From: RI-43 sp033764725
Lineage (GTDB): Bacteria > Pseudomonadota > Alphaproteobacteria > Caulobacterales > Aquidulcibacteraceae
NCBI GenBank assembly: GCA_033764725.1
Contig: JANRIR010000046.1
Span: forward strand, 1-34,956
Direction of reading: 5' to 3'
Length of the DNA: 34,956 nucleotides
Made by a program: the position numbers and the translations under genes. Positions 8,793 through 16,122 of this stretch are shown piece after piece. Each line of letters begins with the position of its first letter. Within the stretch, counting starts at the first letter, position 1. The notes beneath the pieces are model-generated. The model had not been told where the DNA came from and did not search any database. It saw nothing but the letters and a program-made list of their open reading frames with translations.

Positions 8793-8814
8793 AAACCGAC
8801 AAGCTTGACGGTTT
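8793..8814. promoter_or_regulatory. 22-bp near-perfect palindromic operator between divergent ligase and DUF35 genes
   Basis: The half-site AAACCGACAAG (8793-8803) is followed by CTTGACGGTTT (8804-8814). Ten of eleven pairs are complementary; only 8799/8808 fails. TTGACG on the plus strand and TTGTCG on the minus strand, both -35-like, lie inside it, so a bound dimer could block both promoters. It shares CAAGCTTGAC exactly with the site upstream of the TonB receptor. The TetR protein of this island is the natural candidate ligand (inference). Confidence 0.6.
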
Positions 8815-8864
8815 AGAGCATAGATGATTGTTTCGTGCCAGCGTGCGCACTACGGGACAATGAC

Positions 8865-9272
8865 ATGGGTGAACCGCAGGTCGTAAGCGCCTTGCGCATG
8901 GAAGGGGCGACGCCCGTGCTGCTGGGCGGCCGGGCGCGCGACGGCGGGGCCTATGCGTTCCCGATGCCGACCGGGCCGGCCGCCGCGCGCTACGAAGAAA
9001 CCCCGCTGAAGAGCGAAGGCGTGCTGTGGTCCTATACGGTGCAGCGCTTTCCGCCCAAGACGCCGTTCAAAGGCGAGCTCGATCCCAAGAAATTCACGCC
9101 CTACGCGGTCGGTTATGTCGAGCTGCCGGGGCAGATCATCGTCGAGACGCGGATCAAGACGGACAATTTCGCCGCGCTGCGGATTGGCATGCCGATGCGG
9201 CTCACGACTGACGTCGTCGCCCCGGCGGATGGCGCACACAAGCTTTTGACCTACGCTTTCGAGCCGGCCTGA
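8865..9272 (+). CDS. DUF35/OB-fold protein lacking its zinc-ribbon cysteines
   Basis: A 135-residue protein of the DUF35 (ChsH2 C-terminal-like) OB-fold family, which pairs with thiolase-like Ltp proteins in acyl-CoA metabolism. The segment LLGGRARDGGAYAFP sits where relatives carry a zinc ribbon of the form RC..CG...FP, but no cysteine occurs anywhere in the protein. The later PYAVGYVELPGQIIVETRI strand pattern is typical of the OB fold. The ATG at 8865 has GGGA about nine bases upstream; a GTG at 8835 is a weaker alternative. The next gene is a thiolase-like protein 11 bp downstream, the expected partner. Absence of zinc ligands suggests a structural or gating rather than metal-dependent role. 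Confidence 0.8.
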   Translation: MGEPQVVSALRMEGATPVLLGGRARDGGAYAFPMPTGPAAARYEETPLKSEGVLWSYTVQRFPPKTPFKGELDPKKFTPYAVGYVELPGQIIVETRIKTDNFAALRIGMPMRLTTDVVAPADGAHKLLTYAFEPA

Positions 9273-9283
9273 GAGGAGACGTC

Positions 9284-10429
9284 ATGGGCGACGTGTACGT
9301 GATTGGCGCGGGCATTCACGCGTTTGGCCGGCATGACGATCTCAGCGGCCTTGATCAAGGCGAGCTCGCGGTGCGCGCCGCGCTCGCGGATGCCGGCGTG
9401 GATTGGAGCGCGATGCAATTTGCGTTCGGCGGATCCTCCGCCTCCGGCAACGCCGATGCGCTCCTGCCGCGCCTGGGCTTGAGCGGCGTGCAATTCATCA
9501 ATGTCGCGAACGGCTGCGCCACGGGCGGATCGGCGATGCTGTCGGGCTATTGGGCCATCAAGTCCGGCGAGTTCGACATCGGCGTCGCGGTCGGTTTCGA
9601 CAAGCATCCGCGCGGCGCCTTCAATGCGAGCCCCGAGCAATGGGGCCTGCCAGCCTGGTACGGCGAGACCGGGATGATGCTGACCACGCAATTCTTCGGC
9701 ATGAAGATCATGCGCTACATGCAGCTCCATGGAATCAGTTCGCGCACGCTGGCGCTGGTGGCGGAGAAGGCGTTCGCCAACGCGGTGCATGCGCCGCACG
9801 CCTGGCGGCGCCAGCCGGTCGACGCCGACACGATCTTGCAAGCCGAGACCGTGAACGACCCGCTGACGAAATACATGTTCTGCAGCCCCTCCGAAGGCGG
9901 CGTGGCGCTGATCCTCGCCTCGGAGAAAAAGGCGCGCGAACTGGGCCGGACGCAGGTGAAGGTGCTGAGTGCGGCGGTGCGCACGCGGCCCGAAGGGTCG
10001 TTCGAAGTGTTCGCCCCATCGCTGCGCATCGAGCGCGGCGGCTCGCCGACGACGCTCGCGGCCAACGCCGCGTTCGAGATGGCTGGACTTGGGCCAAGCG
10101 ATGTCGACGTGGCGCAATTGCAGGACACCGAAAGCGGCGCCGAAATCATGCACATGGCGGAGAACGGCTTCTGCGCCGATGGCGAGCAGGAGCGGATGAT
10201 CCAGGACGGCGAGACGCGCCTCGGCGGCAAGCTGCCGGTGAACACCGATGGCGGCTGCATTGCTTGCGGCGAACCGGTCGCGGCGTCGGGGCTGCGCCAG
10301 ATCTATGAGAACGTCGTTCAGCTGCGCGGCGGCGCCGGCGCCCGCCAGGTCGAGGGCGCACGGATCGGTTACAGCCAGGTCTACGGCGCGCCGGGCTTGT
10401 CGGCAGTGGCGATCCTCGGCCGCGCCTAG
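9284..10429 (+). CDS. Thiolase-fold lipid-transfer (Ltp/SCP2-like) protein, probable acyl-CoA thiolase or aldolase
   Basis: A 381-residue thiolase-superfamily protein. The N-terminal half keeps a nucleophile-like Cys78 in NGCATGGSAML. The C-terminal motif is GGCIACGEPVAASG (about 323-336), with Glu in the place of the His of the classical thiolase GHP motif. The tail reads GYSQVYGAPGLSA instead of the second-Cys motif. This GEP pattern is typical of Ltp-type enzymes, some of which are retro-aldolases that release propionyl-CoA or acetyl-CoA from steroid side chains together with a DUF35 partner. Such a partner is encoded immediately upstream. GGAGAC precedes the ATG. Whether it performs thiolysis or aldol cleavage cannot be decided here. 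Confidence 0.85.
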   Translation: MGDVYVIGAGIHAFGRHDDLSGLDQGELAVRAALADAGVDWSAMQFAFGGSSASGNADALLPRLGLSGVQFINVANGCATGGSAMLSGYWAIKSGEFDIGVAVGFDKHPRGAFNASPEQWGLPAWYGETGMMLTTQFFGMKIMRYMQLHGISSRTLALVAEKAFANAVHAPHAWRRQPVDADTILQAETVNDPLTKYMFCSPSEGGVALILASEKKARELGRTQVKVLSAAVRTRPEGSFEVFAPSLRIERGGSPTTLAANAAFEMAGLGPSDVDVAQLQDTESGAEIMHMAENGFCADGEQERMIQDGETRLGGKLPVNTDGGCIACGEPVAASGLRQIYENVVQLRGGAGARQVEGARIGYSQVYGAPGLSAVAILGRA

Positions 10430-10454
10430 CGGGCGAGCACGAACGGAGGCGAAC

Positions 10455-11849
10455 ATGGCGGCGGATGGCGCAGGCAAGGTGAAGCTCGGCGATGCGCGAT
10501 GCCCGGGCCCATCCCTGGACGACATCTTCGATGCGGACACGCGCCCAGTGCCGGATTTCATGCGCGCGCAATCCTACGAATATATGGGCTCCGCGCCGCT
10601 CTCGACCGAGCGCTACACCAGCCGCGCGTTTTTCGAGGCCGAGTTGGAAAAGATGTGGCCGCGCGTGTGGCAGATGGTTGCCCGGGAAGAAGAATTGCCC
10701 GAGCCCGGCGACACGGTGGTCTACAAGCTCGTCGACAAAAGCTTTCTGATCACGCGGCAGAAGGATGGCGGCGTCAAAGCATTCTACAATGTGTGCCTGC
10801 ATCGCAGCCGTTTGCTGCGCACGGAATCCGGCTGGTCGAAGGAATTCAAATGCCCGTTCCACGGCTTCACCTGGAACAATGACGGCAGTCTGAAAGACAT
10901 CCCGTGCCAATGGGATTTCGGGCACATCAAGAAGAAGGAATTCGGCCTGCCGGAGCTGCGCGTGGCGCGATGGGGCGGGTACATTTTCGTCAACGAGGAT
11001 GAGAACGCGCCGCCCTTCGAGGAATGGGCGCATCCGCTCACGACGCATTTCGCGCGTTGGCGCCATGAGGAATGCGTGACCGCCGCGTGGGTCGGCAAGG
11101 TGATCCCGGCGAACTGGAAGGCGACGATGGAAGCCTTCATGGAGGCGTGGCATTCGGTCATCACGCATCCCCACATCCTGCCGTTCACCGGCGATGCGAA
11201 TACGCGTTACGACGTCTATGGCGATCACATGAACCGCGCGTTGACGCCGTTCGCCGTGCTGTCGCCGCACCTCTACGACAAGAATTTGCCCGAGCAATTC
11301 ATCGTCGACGAGTTCATCAAGTCGAACGGCCGCGGCGGCGAGACGGCCGATCTGCGCGTTGAGGTTCCCGAAGGCGAAACCGCGCGCAAGACGATGGCCG
11401 CCGCCAATCGCGCGCGCTTCAAGGAGATGTTCGGCCACGATCACGAGCACGCCTCGGATTCCGAACTGCTCGACGCCTTCACCTACAACGTGTTTCCGAA
11501 TTTCGGGCCGTGGGGCGGCTTCATGCCGAACATCGTCTATCGCTGGCGGCCCTGGCCTGATCAGGACCATTGCCTGATGGAGGTTCGCCTGCTGACGCGT
11601 GTGCCACCGGGCCAGCCGATGCCGCGCAGCGCGCAAATGCGCTTCCTCACCGACGCCGAGCCCTGGTCGGCCGCATCGGATCTGTTGAGCCCTGCGCTTG
11701 CCGGCGTGTTCGATCAAGACATGGCGAACCTGCCTTATGTGCAGGACGGCATGAAGGCTTCGAAGAACCGCAAGATTGAACTCGGCAATTACCAGGAAAT
11801 CCGCATCCGGCATTTTCACCGCACGCTGGATAAATATCTGGCGCGGTGA
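10455..11849 (+). CDS. Rieske 2Fe-2S oxygenase alpha subunit (Rieske 1)
   Basis: A 464-residue ring-hydroxylating oxygenase large subunit. The Rieske cluster ligands are C114-x-H116 and C133-x-x-H136 (CPFHGFTW). The mononuclear iron site follows NWKATMEAFMEAWHSVITH, giving H233 and H238 with a likely third ligand near D420/D422. It would insert oxygen into an aromatic or alicyclic substrate using electrons from a reductase not encoded here. The true start is the ATG at 10455 after CGGAGG; the frame is open further upstream, inside the thiolase-like gene. It closes the DUF35-Ltp-Rieske operon. It shares the N-terminal signature DTRPVPD with the Rieske protein at 12772-14172, so the two are probably paralogues. 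Confidence 0.92.
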   Translation: MAADGAGKVKLGDARCPGPSLDDIFDADTRPVPDFMRAQSYEYMGSAPLSTERYTSRAFFEAELEKMWPRVWQMVAREEELPEPGDTVVYKLVDKSFLITRQKDGGVKAFYNVCLHRSRLLRTESGWSKEFKCPFHGFTWNNDGSLKDIPCQWDFGHIKKKEFGLPELRVARWGGYIFVNEDENAPPFEEWAHPLTTHFARWRHEECVTAAWVGKVIPANWKATMEAFMEAWHSVITHPHILPFTGDANTRYDVYGDHMNRALTPFAVLSPHLYDKNLPEQFIVDEFIKSNGRGGETADLRVEVPEGETARKTMAAANRARFKEMFGHDHEHASDSELLDAFTYNVFPNFGPWGGFMPNIVYRWRPWPDQDHCLMEVRLLTRVPPGQPMPRSAQMRFLTDAEPWSAASDLLSPALAGVFDQDMANLPYVQDGMKASKNRKIELGNYQEIRIRHFHRTLDKYLAR

Positions 11850-11857
11850 CGCGTTCT

Positions 11858-11995
11858 CCTTCTCCCCTTGTGGGAGAAGGTGGATTGTCGCGAAGCGACA
11901 AGACGGATGAGGGGTGTTTGCTCGGGTTTGCAAGCATAAGCGCCGGCACCCCTCATCCGGCGCTTCGCGCCACCTTCTCCCACAAGGGGAGAAGG
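11858..11995. repeat. 138-bp inverted-repeat intergenic element, copy 2
   Basis: The length is the same as copy 1, with the same 26-bp perfect terminal inverted repeats (11858-11883 and 11970-11995). Its right half (11947-11995) is the exact reverse complement of the left half of copy 1 (7045-7093), 49 bp long. So the two copies are in opposite orientation. The left half has an inner stem TTGTCGC/GCGACAA with loop GAA where copy 1 has TCGCCGC/GCGGCGA: the sequence differs but pairing is kept. It lies 8 bp after Rieske 1 and 10 bp before the convergent ABM gene, again the place of a bidirectional terminator. Confidence 0.9.
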
Positions 11996-12005
11996 ACAGG
12001 GGACG

Positions 12006-12350
12006 TCACGCGGTGAAAAAATCCGCGCGCGGTTTGCCGGTGGGGTCGTAGACGGGCTCGCTGAGATCGACGCGGTACTTCTTGGTGACAGCGTTCTTGA
12101 TCGCGAAGCCCCGCATGTGTCCGAGCATGTTGCGGTACTGCGGCCCGGCGAGGTGTGCGGCGAAGGACGCCTCGTCGGTCCATTCCTCGAATACGTCGAT
12201 GCGGCCCGGCAGATTGAGATCCGCCGTCCAGGAATAGCGCACGCAGCCTGGCTGCGTCAGCGCCCCATCGACATGCGGTTTGGCGCCGCGCAGCGCCTCG
12301 TCCCGGCGCTCGGGATCGACGTCGACAATACCTGCCACGACAATGGTCAT
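12006..12350 (-). CDS. Antibiotic biosynthesis monooxygenase (ABM) domain protein
   Basis: A 114-residue single-domain dimeric alpha+beta barrel protein. The family signature is visible as VVAGIVDVDPERRDEA at the start, PGCVRYSWTADL in the middle and VFEEWTDEASFAAHLAGP near the end. Members include cofactor-free quinol monooxygenases and non-enzymatic stress proteins. The start overlaps the stop of the SnoaL-like gene by four bases, so it is the last gene of the Rieske 2 operon. It may oxidise a quinol or dienol formed by that oxygenase, which is inference from position only. Confidence 0.82.
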   Translation of the reverse strand: MTIVVAGIVDVDPERRDEALRGAKPHVDGALTQPGCVRYSWTADLNLPGRIDVFEEWTDEASFAAHLAGPQYRNMLGHMRGFAIKNAVTKKYRVDLSEPVYDPTGKPRADFFTA

Positions 12351-12766
12351 TGTTTCACATCCTGCGCATCATCAATGACGATCCGGAACGCGCGCGACGC
12401 AAACAGCCAGCGCCCGTCGCGTTTGATGAAGCTGTCTTCGTAGGCGCCGTTCACGCGCCGCAGCCCGCCCGCCTTCGGCTTCAAGGTTTCGGTGGTGTAG
12501 CAGCGCCCCTGCGCGCGATCGCCCGTGATCGTCAGCGCGCCAGGCATGGCGGTGAACGCCACCGCGTCGAACGCGCTCATCGCCTGGCGCCACAGCGCCA
12601 CGATCGCGGGGCGGCCCTCCACGCGCGTGCCCATCAAGTCCCACACGGCGTCTTCGGCCCAGGTCTCGGCCCAAGCGTCTGCGTCGAAGCGGAACACGGC
12701 GTCGGCGTAGGCTTCGATCAGCCCGCGGATCGCGAGCTGATCCTCGACGGGTCCGGAAAACGCCAT
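12347..12766 (-). CDS. SnoaL-like / NTF2-fold protein
   Basis: A 139-residue protein of the SnoaL-like NTF2 superfamily, recognised from the N-terminal helix pattern IRGLIEAYADAVFRFD, the segment WAETWAEDAVWDLMG and the C-terminal YEDSFIKRDGRWLFASRAF. The fold is shared by small dehydratases, isomerases and the beta subunits of ring-hydroxylating oxygenases. It is shorter than typical beta subunits. It lies five bases after the Rieske 2 gene and overlaps the ABM gene, so it may be an accessory or beta-like partner of that oxygenase. The specific activity is unknown. Confidence 0.8.
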   Translation of the reverse strand: MAFSGPVEDQLAIRGLIEAYADAVFRFDADAWAETWAEDAVWDLMGTRVEGRPAIVALWRQAMSAFDAVAFTAMPGALTITGDRAQGRCYTTETLKPKAGGLRRVNGAYEDSFIKRDGRWLFASRAFRIVIDDAQDVKQ

Positions 12767-12771
12767 CGGAG

Positions 12772-14172
12772 TTATTTCCGGCCCATATAGCGGTCGAGCA
12801 GCACGTGGTGCTGGCGAATGCGCATCTCCGAATAGCGTCCGAAATGCACAACGCCGCTCAAGCTGGCGTTCAGGCCTTCCTGCACATAGGGCAGGTTCGC
12901 CATGTCCTGTTCGAAAATGTCGGACAGCGCGCCGAGTTCGGGCGCATCGCGCCAGCTCTCGTCGTCGGTGAGCAGGTGCATGGGCACGGGCTTCGGACGC
13001 TGGCCGTGTTTCGGTGCGCGCCGCAGGCGCATCACTTCCATCAACGTGTGTTCGTGCGACAGGCCCACAGGGCGCCAGCGATAGACGAGATTGGGCGCGA
13101 AGCCGGCCCAGAAGCTCATATTGGGGAACACGTTGTAGAGGATGGCGTCGAGCATTTCGGCGTCGGACTTGTCGGAATAATCGTGGCCATCCTCCGCGCT
13201 CATCGAGGCGCGGAACGTTTCTGCGGCGAACGCGCGCGCCGTCATCCCCTCGGGCACCTTCATCGCCGCGGTTCCGTTCGGATTGGTGCGGCCGGATGTG
13301 CCGAACATCGCCGCGATGATGTCGTCGGGGGATAGTTTGCTCTCATCGACGAACGGGCTTGGGACGCCGCTTGCGGAAATGTGGCGCGTGACGTGATCGG
13401 AGAGCACGTCGTATTGCGAATTCTCATCCGCCAGATACGGCAGGATTTGCGGATGCGTGGTGAGGCTGTGGTGCGATTCCATGAAGGCTTCGCTCACCGC
13501 CTTCCAGTTCGCCGGGATCACCTTGCCGACATGCGTGACCTTCACGCAATCCTCAAGCCGCCAGCGCGCGAAATGGCGCGGCAGCGGATCGATCACGCTC
13601 TCCAGCGGCGGGGCGTTGGGATCAAAGGTAATGAAGACGAAGCCGGCCCAGGTTCCGGTTTTCACTTCCGGCAGGCGCAACGTTTCCGGCGGCGCCTGCG
13701 GAAAATCCCACGGCATCGGGTTCTCGAAGAACGAGCCGTCATTGTTCCAGGTCCAGCCGTGATACATGCAGCGGAATTTTTCCTTGCAGCCGCCGGAGGT
13801 GGCGAGCTTGCGGCCGCGATGCAGGCAGGAATTGGCGAAGGCTTTGATCGACCCATCCTTCTGACGCACGATCAGCAAAGATTTGCCGACGACGTCATAA
13901 ATCGTGAAATCGCCGGGATTGGGGATGTCTTCCTCGCGGCAAGCGAATTGCCAGACGCGCAGCCACACCTTCTCGACTTCCTCCCGGAAGAAGGCCGGAT
14001 CAGTGTAGCGCGAGATCGGGATCGGGTCGGTCGCGAGGTCGGGCACGCGCTGTTCGCGCAGGACGTCCGGCACCGGCCGCGTGTCCATGTCGAGCACTTC
14101 CTGATAGGTCAGCCCAGGGCTGCGCTCGACGCCTTTGCGCGCTTGTCCGACGACGCCCGCCGATCCTTCCAT
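12772..14172 (-). CDS. Rieske 2Fe-2S oxygenase alpha subunit (Rieske 2)
   Basis: A 466-residue ring-hydroxylating oxygenase large subunit. Rieske ligands are C116-x-H118 and C135-x-x-H138 (CMYHGWTW). The catalytic iron region reads NWKAVSEAFMESHHSLTTH with H235 and H240. It shares DTRPVPD, the SRYT segment and the (V/M)W.RVWQ region with Rieske 1, which indicates duplication and divergence. It is the first gene of a minus-strand operon with the SnoaL-like and ABM genes. It diverges from the AcoC-like gene across a 132-bp region with a candidate operator. No ferredoxin or reductase lies nearby. Confidence 0.92.
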   Translation of the reverse strand: MEGSAGVVGQARKGVERSPGLTYQEVLDMDTRPVPDVLREQRVPDLATDPIPISRYTDPAFFREEVEKVWLRVWQFACREEDIPNPGDFTIYDVVGKSLLIVRQKDGSIKAFANSCLHRGRKLATSGGCKEKFRCMYHGWTWNNDGSFFENPMPWDFPQAPPETLRLPEVKTGTWAGFVFITFDPNAPPLESVIDPLPRHFARWRLEDCVKVTHVGKVIPANWKAVSEAFMESHHSLTTHPQILPYLADENSQYDVLSDHVTRHISASGVPSPFVDESKLSPDDIIAAMFGTSGRTNPNGTAAMKVPEGMTARAFAAETFRASMSAEDGHDYSDKSDAEMLDAILYNVFPNMSFWAGFAPNLVYRWRPVGLSHEHTLMEVMRLRRAPKHGQRPKPVPMHLLTDDESWRDAPELGALSDIFEQDMANLPYVQEGLNASLSGVVHFGRYSEMRIRQHHVLLDRYMGRK

Positions 14173-14212
14173 GGTTTCGCTCCCAGGCTGCCGGTCTGCG
14201 CCGGCGAAAAAG

Positions 14213-14249
14213 ACATTCTTGCTTGTTTTTTTTCTTGCGGTCGTTCTAT
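14213..14249. promoter_or_regulatory. Candidate promoter and operator between Rieske 2 and AcoC-like genes
   Basis: CTTGCTTGTT (14218-14227) is the exact reverse complement of AACAAGCAAG at the TonB receptor/P450 promoter. Continuing the alignment on the minus strand adds eight matches in eleven further positions. On the plus strand TTGCTT (14220-14225) and TTCTAT (14244-14249) are separated by 18 bp and could be the -35 and -10 of the AcoC-like gene. TTCTTGC also recurs 16 bp later (14232-14238). The site lies 41 bp upstream of the Rieske 2 start. Confidence 0.45.
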
Positions 14250-14304
14250 CAGGTCAAGAGGGGCGTTTCCAGTGCGTCCCGCGGAATTTGGGGAGGCGCG
14301 CGCG

Positions 14305-15423
14305 ATGTCGGGCATCACGCCGGTGAAAATGCCGAAATGGGGCCTCTCGATGATCGAGGGGAAGGTCACCGGCTGGTTGAAGGCCGAGGGCGATGCCGTG
14401 CAGGCCGGCGAGGAGCTGGTCGAGGTCGAAACCAGCAAGATCACCAATGTCGGCGAAGCGACCGAGAGCGGCGTCCTGCGCCGCATCATCGCGCATGTGG
14501 ACGACACATTGCCGGTCGGCGCGCTGCTCGCCGTCATGGCGCCGCCAGACGTAAGCGACGCCGACATTGACGCCTTCATCGCCGAGTTCAACGCCAATTT
14601 CGCATTCGAGGAGGAGGTCGGCGGCGGCGGCGGCCTGACGCAGCGCAGCGTCGATGCGGGCGGCGTTCGCCTCAACGTCGCATATGCGGGCGAGGGCGGG
14701 GCCGGCGTCCCGGTCGTGTTCATTCATGGCTTCGGCGGCGATGCGGAGAATTGGACGCTCGCCATGGGGGCGCTGGCCGATGCGCGGGTCGTCTATGCGA
14801 TCGAATTGCCGGGGCATGGAAAATCCGACAAGCGCATTGCCGACGCAGACCCCAATGCGTTGGCTCACACGATCCTGTCTGCGCTCGACGCCCTGCAGCT
14901 CGATCGCATCAACCTTGTGGGTCATTCGCTGGGCGGCGCCGTCGCGCTGGCCGCAGCGCTCGCGGCGCCGCATCGTGTCGCGACATTGACGCTGGTGTGT
15001 GCGGCGGGCCTTCCGGGCGCGCGGGTCAACGCGGCGTATATCGACGGCTTCATCGCCGCCGGACGGGCGCGCGACATGCAGCGCGTCGCCGAGATGCTGT
15101 TCGCCGATCCCAGCCTTGCGACCAAGGACCTCGCCGAAAACCTCGTGCGGGCCAAGCGCATCGACGGCGTGGAGGAGGCGCTCACGGCGCTGCGCGTGAT
15201 GATGTTCGACACGCCCGCGCTGGCCGGCCTTGGCGCGCGTCTCGGGGCCGTCGCGTCGCCGCTGCTGATCGTCACCGGCGACGCCGACGCGGTGGTCAGT
15301 GCGCCCGATGACGCGCTTTTGCCCGCCAGCGCGCAACGCCTGCGCATCCCCGGCGCCGGTCACATGCCGCAGATCGAAAAGGCGGATGCGTTCAATGCGG
15401 CGCTCAAGGCGCACATCGCCTGA
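14305..15423 (+). CDS. acoC: AcoC-like dihydrolipoamide acyltransferase: lipoyl domain fused to alpha/beta hydrolase
   Basis: A 372-residue two-domain protein matching the E2 of acetoin dehydrogenase systems. Residues 1-80 form a biotinyl/lipoyl domain with the lipoylated Lys45 in ETSKIT. After an acidic and glycine-rich linker (about 100-112) comes an alpha/beta hydrolase domain with HGFGG (141-145), nucleophile Ser208 in GHSLGG, an acid at D326 or D328 and His353 in GAGHMP. In acetoin catabolism such an E2 transfers an acyl group from the TPP enzyme to CoA. Here the E1 subunits are encoded 11 kb away. GGGGAGG precedes the ATG at 14305. Its stop abuts the stop of the convergent TetR gene with no gap. 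The true acyl group may differ from acetyl. Confidence 0.87.
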   Translation: MSGITPVKMPKWGLSMIEGKVTGWLKAEGDAVQAGEELVEVETSKITNVGEATESGVLRRIIAHVDDTLPVGALLAVMAPPDVSDADIDAFIAEFNANFAFEEEVGGGGGLTQRSVDAGGVRLNVAYAGEGGAGVPVVFIHGFGGDAENWTLAMGALADARVVYAIELPGHGKSDKRIADADPNALAHTILSALDALQLDRINLVGHSLGGAVALAAALAAPHRVATLTLVCAAGLPGARVNAAYIDGFIAAGRARDMQRVAEMLFADPSLATKDLAENLVRAKRIDGVEEALTALRVMMFDTPALAGLGARLGAVASPLLIVTGDADAVVSAPDDALLPASAQRLRIPGAGHMPQIEKADAFNAALKAHIA

Positions 15424-16119
15424 TTACCCGAGGGCGCGGTCGCCAAGGTCGCCGTCGCGCACCTCAAGGATCGCCAGCGAGACGAGGCGGCGAATGGCGA
15501 TGCGCCGTTCGCGCGGCTCCCAGACGGAGCGGTTGAGCAAGAGCCCTTCCATCGCCGCGATGCAGAAATCGACGGCGAGTTGAAGCTTTGCGCGCTTGTC
15601 GCGCCATTCGGGGAAGATCGAGGCGATCTCCTCGCACCAGATCTTGTCGAACTTCTTGGCCTTGGGCTCGAAGATCGTGCGCAATTCATCGTCCGTGCGC
15701 GCCGCGATCGACAATTCGAGATAGGCTTCATACTCGGGCGTCAAAAGCCCTGTCCAGAAGATCTCGATGCCGGCCTGCTCCACCACGCGCTCATGGTCCG
15801 ACAGTTTGCGGATTTCGCGCGAGAGGCGCTCCATGCGCTTGTAGAACGTGTAATCGATGACGCTCTCGATCAGTTCCTGCTTGGTGGCGTAATGGTGCAG
15901 CATCGCGCCGCGCGAGATGTTGGCGGTGTGCGCGATCAATTGCGTAGTCATCCGGGCGTAGCCGAACTCGGCGAGGCACTTCACCGCTGCGTCAAGCACC
16001 GCAATGCGCGTCTGGGCGCTCTTGCGCTTTTGCCAGCCGTCGTCTTCGGCCGCCATGCCGGCGGGTTCAAAGAGGCTCAAGCGCGCCTCCGACTCCAGAA
16101 TTTCCGAGTCGCTCGCCAT
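15424..16119 (-). CDS. TetR/AcrR family transcriptional regulator
   Basis: A 231-residue repressor-type protein. After a 30-residue extension, residues about 33-90 carry the TetR DNA-binding domain: RIAVLDAAVKCLAEFGYARM, then the helix-turn-helix TTQLIAHTANISRGAMLHHY, then the KQEL start of the next helix. The C-terminal part should bind a small effector, in such clusters often an acyl-CoA or a pathway intermediate. It follows the acyl-CoA dehydrogenase gene by three bases, so the two are co-transcribed. It is the only regulator inside the island and the best candidate to bind the CAAG/CTTG motifs (inference). Confidence 0.92.
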   Translation of the reverse strand: MASDSEILESEARLSLFEPAGMAAEDDGWQKRKSAQTRIAVLDAAVKCLAEFGYARMTTQLIAHTANISRGAMLHHYATKQELIESVIDYTFYKRMERLSREIRKLSDHERVVEQAGIEIFWTGLLTPEYEAYLELSIAARTDDELRTIFEPKAKKFDKIWCEEIASIFPEWRDKRAKLQLAVDFCIAAMEGLLLNRSVWEPRERRIAIRRLVSLAILEVRDGDLGDRALG

Positions 16120-16122
16120 GGT

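Noticed and set aside
14226..14233. Run of eight T residues read as a possible rho-independent terminator
   Set aside because: No stable stem precedes it on the plus strand and no gene ends nearby; it lies inside a divergent promoter region.
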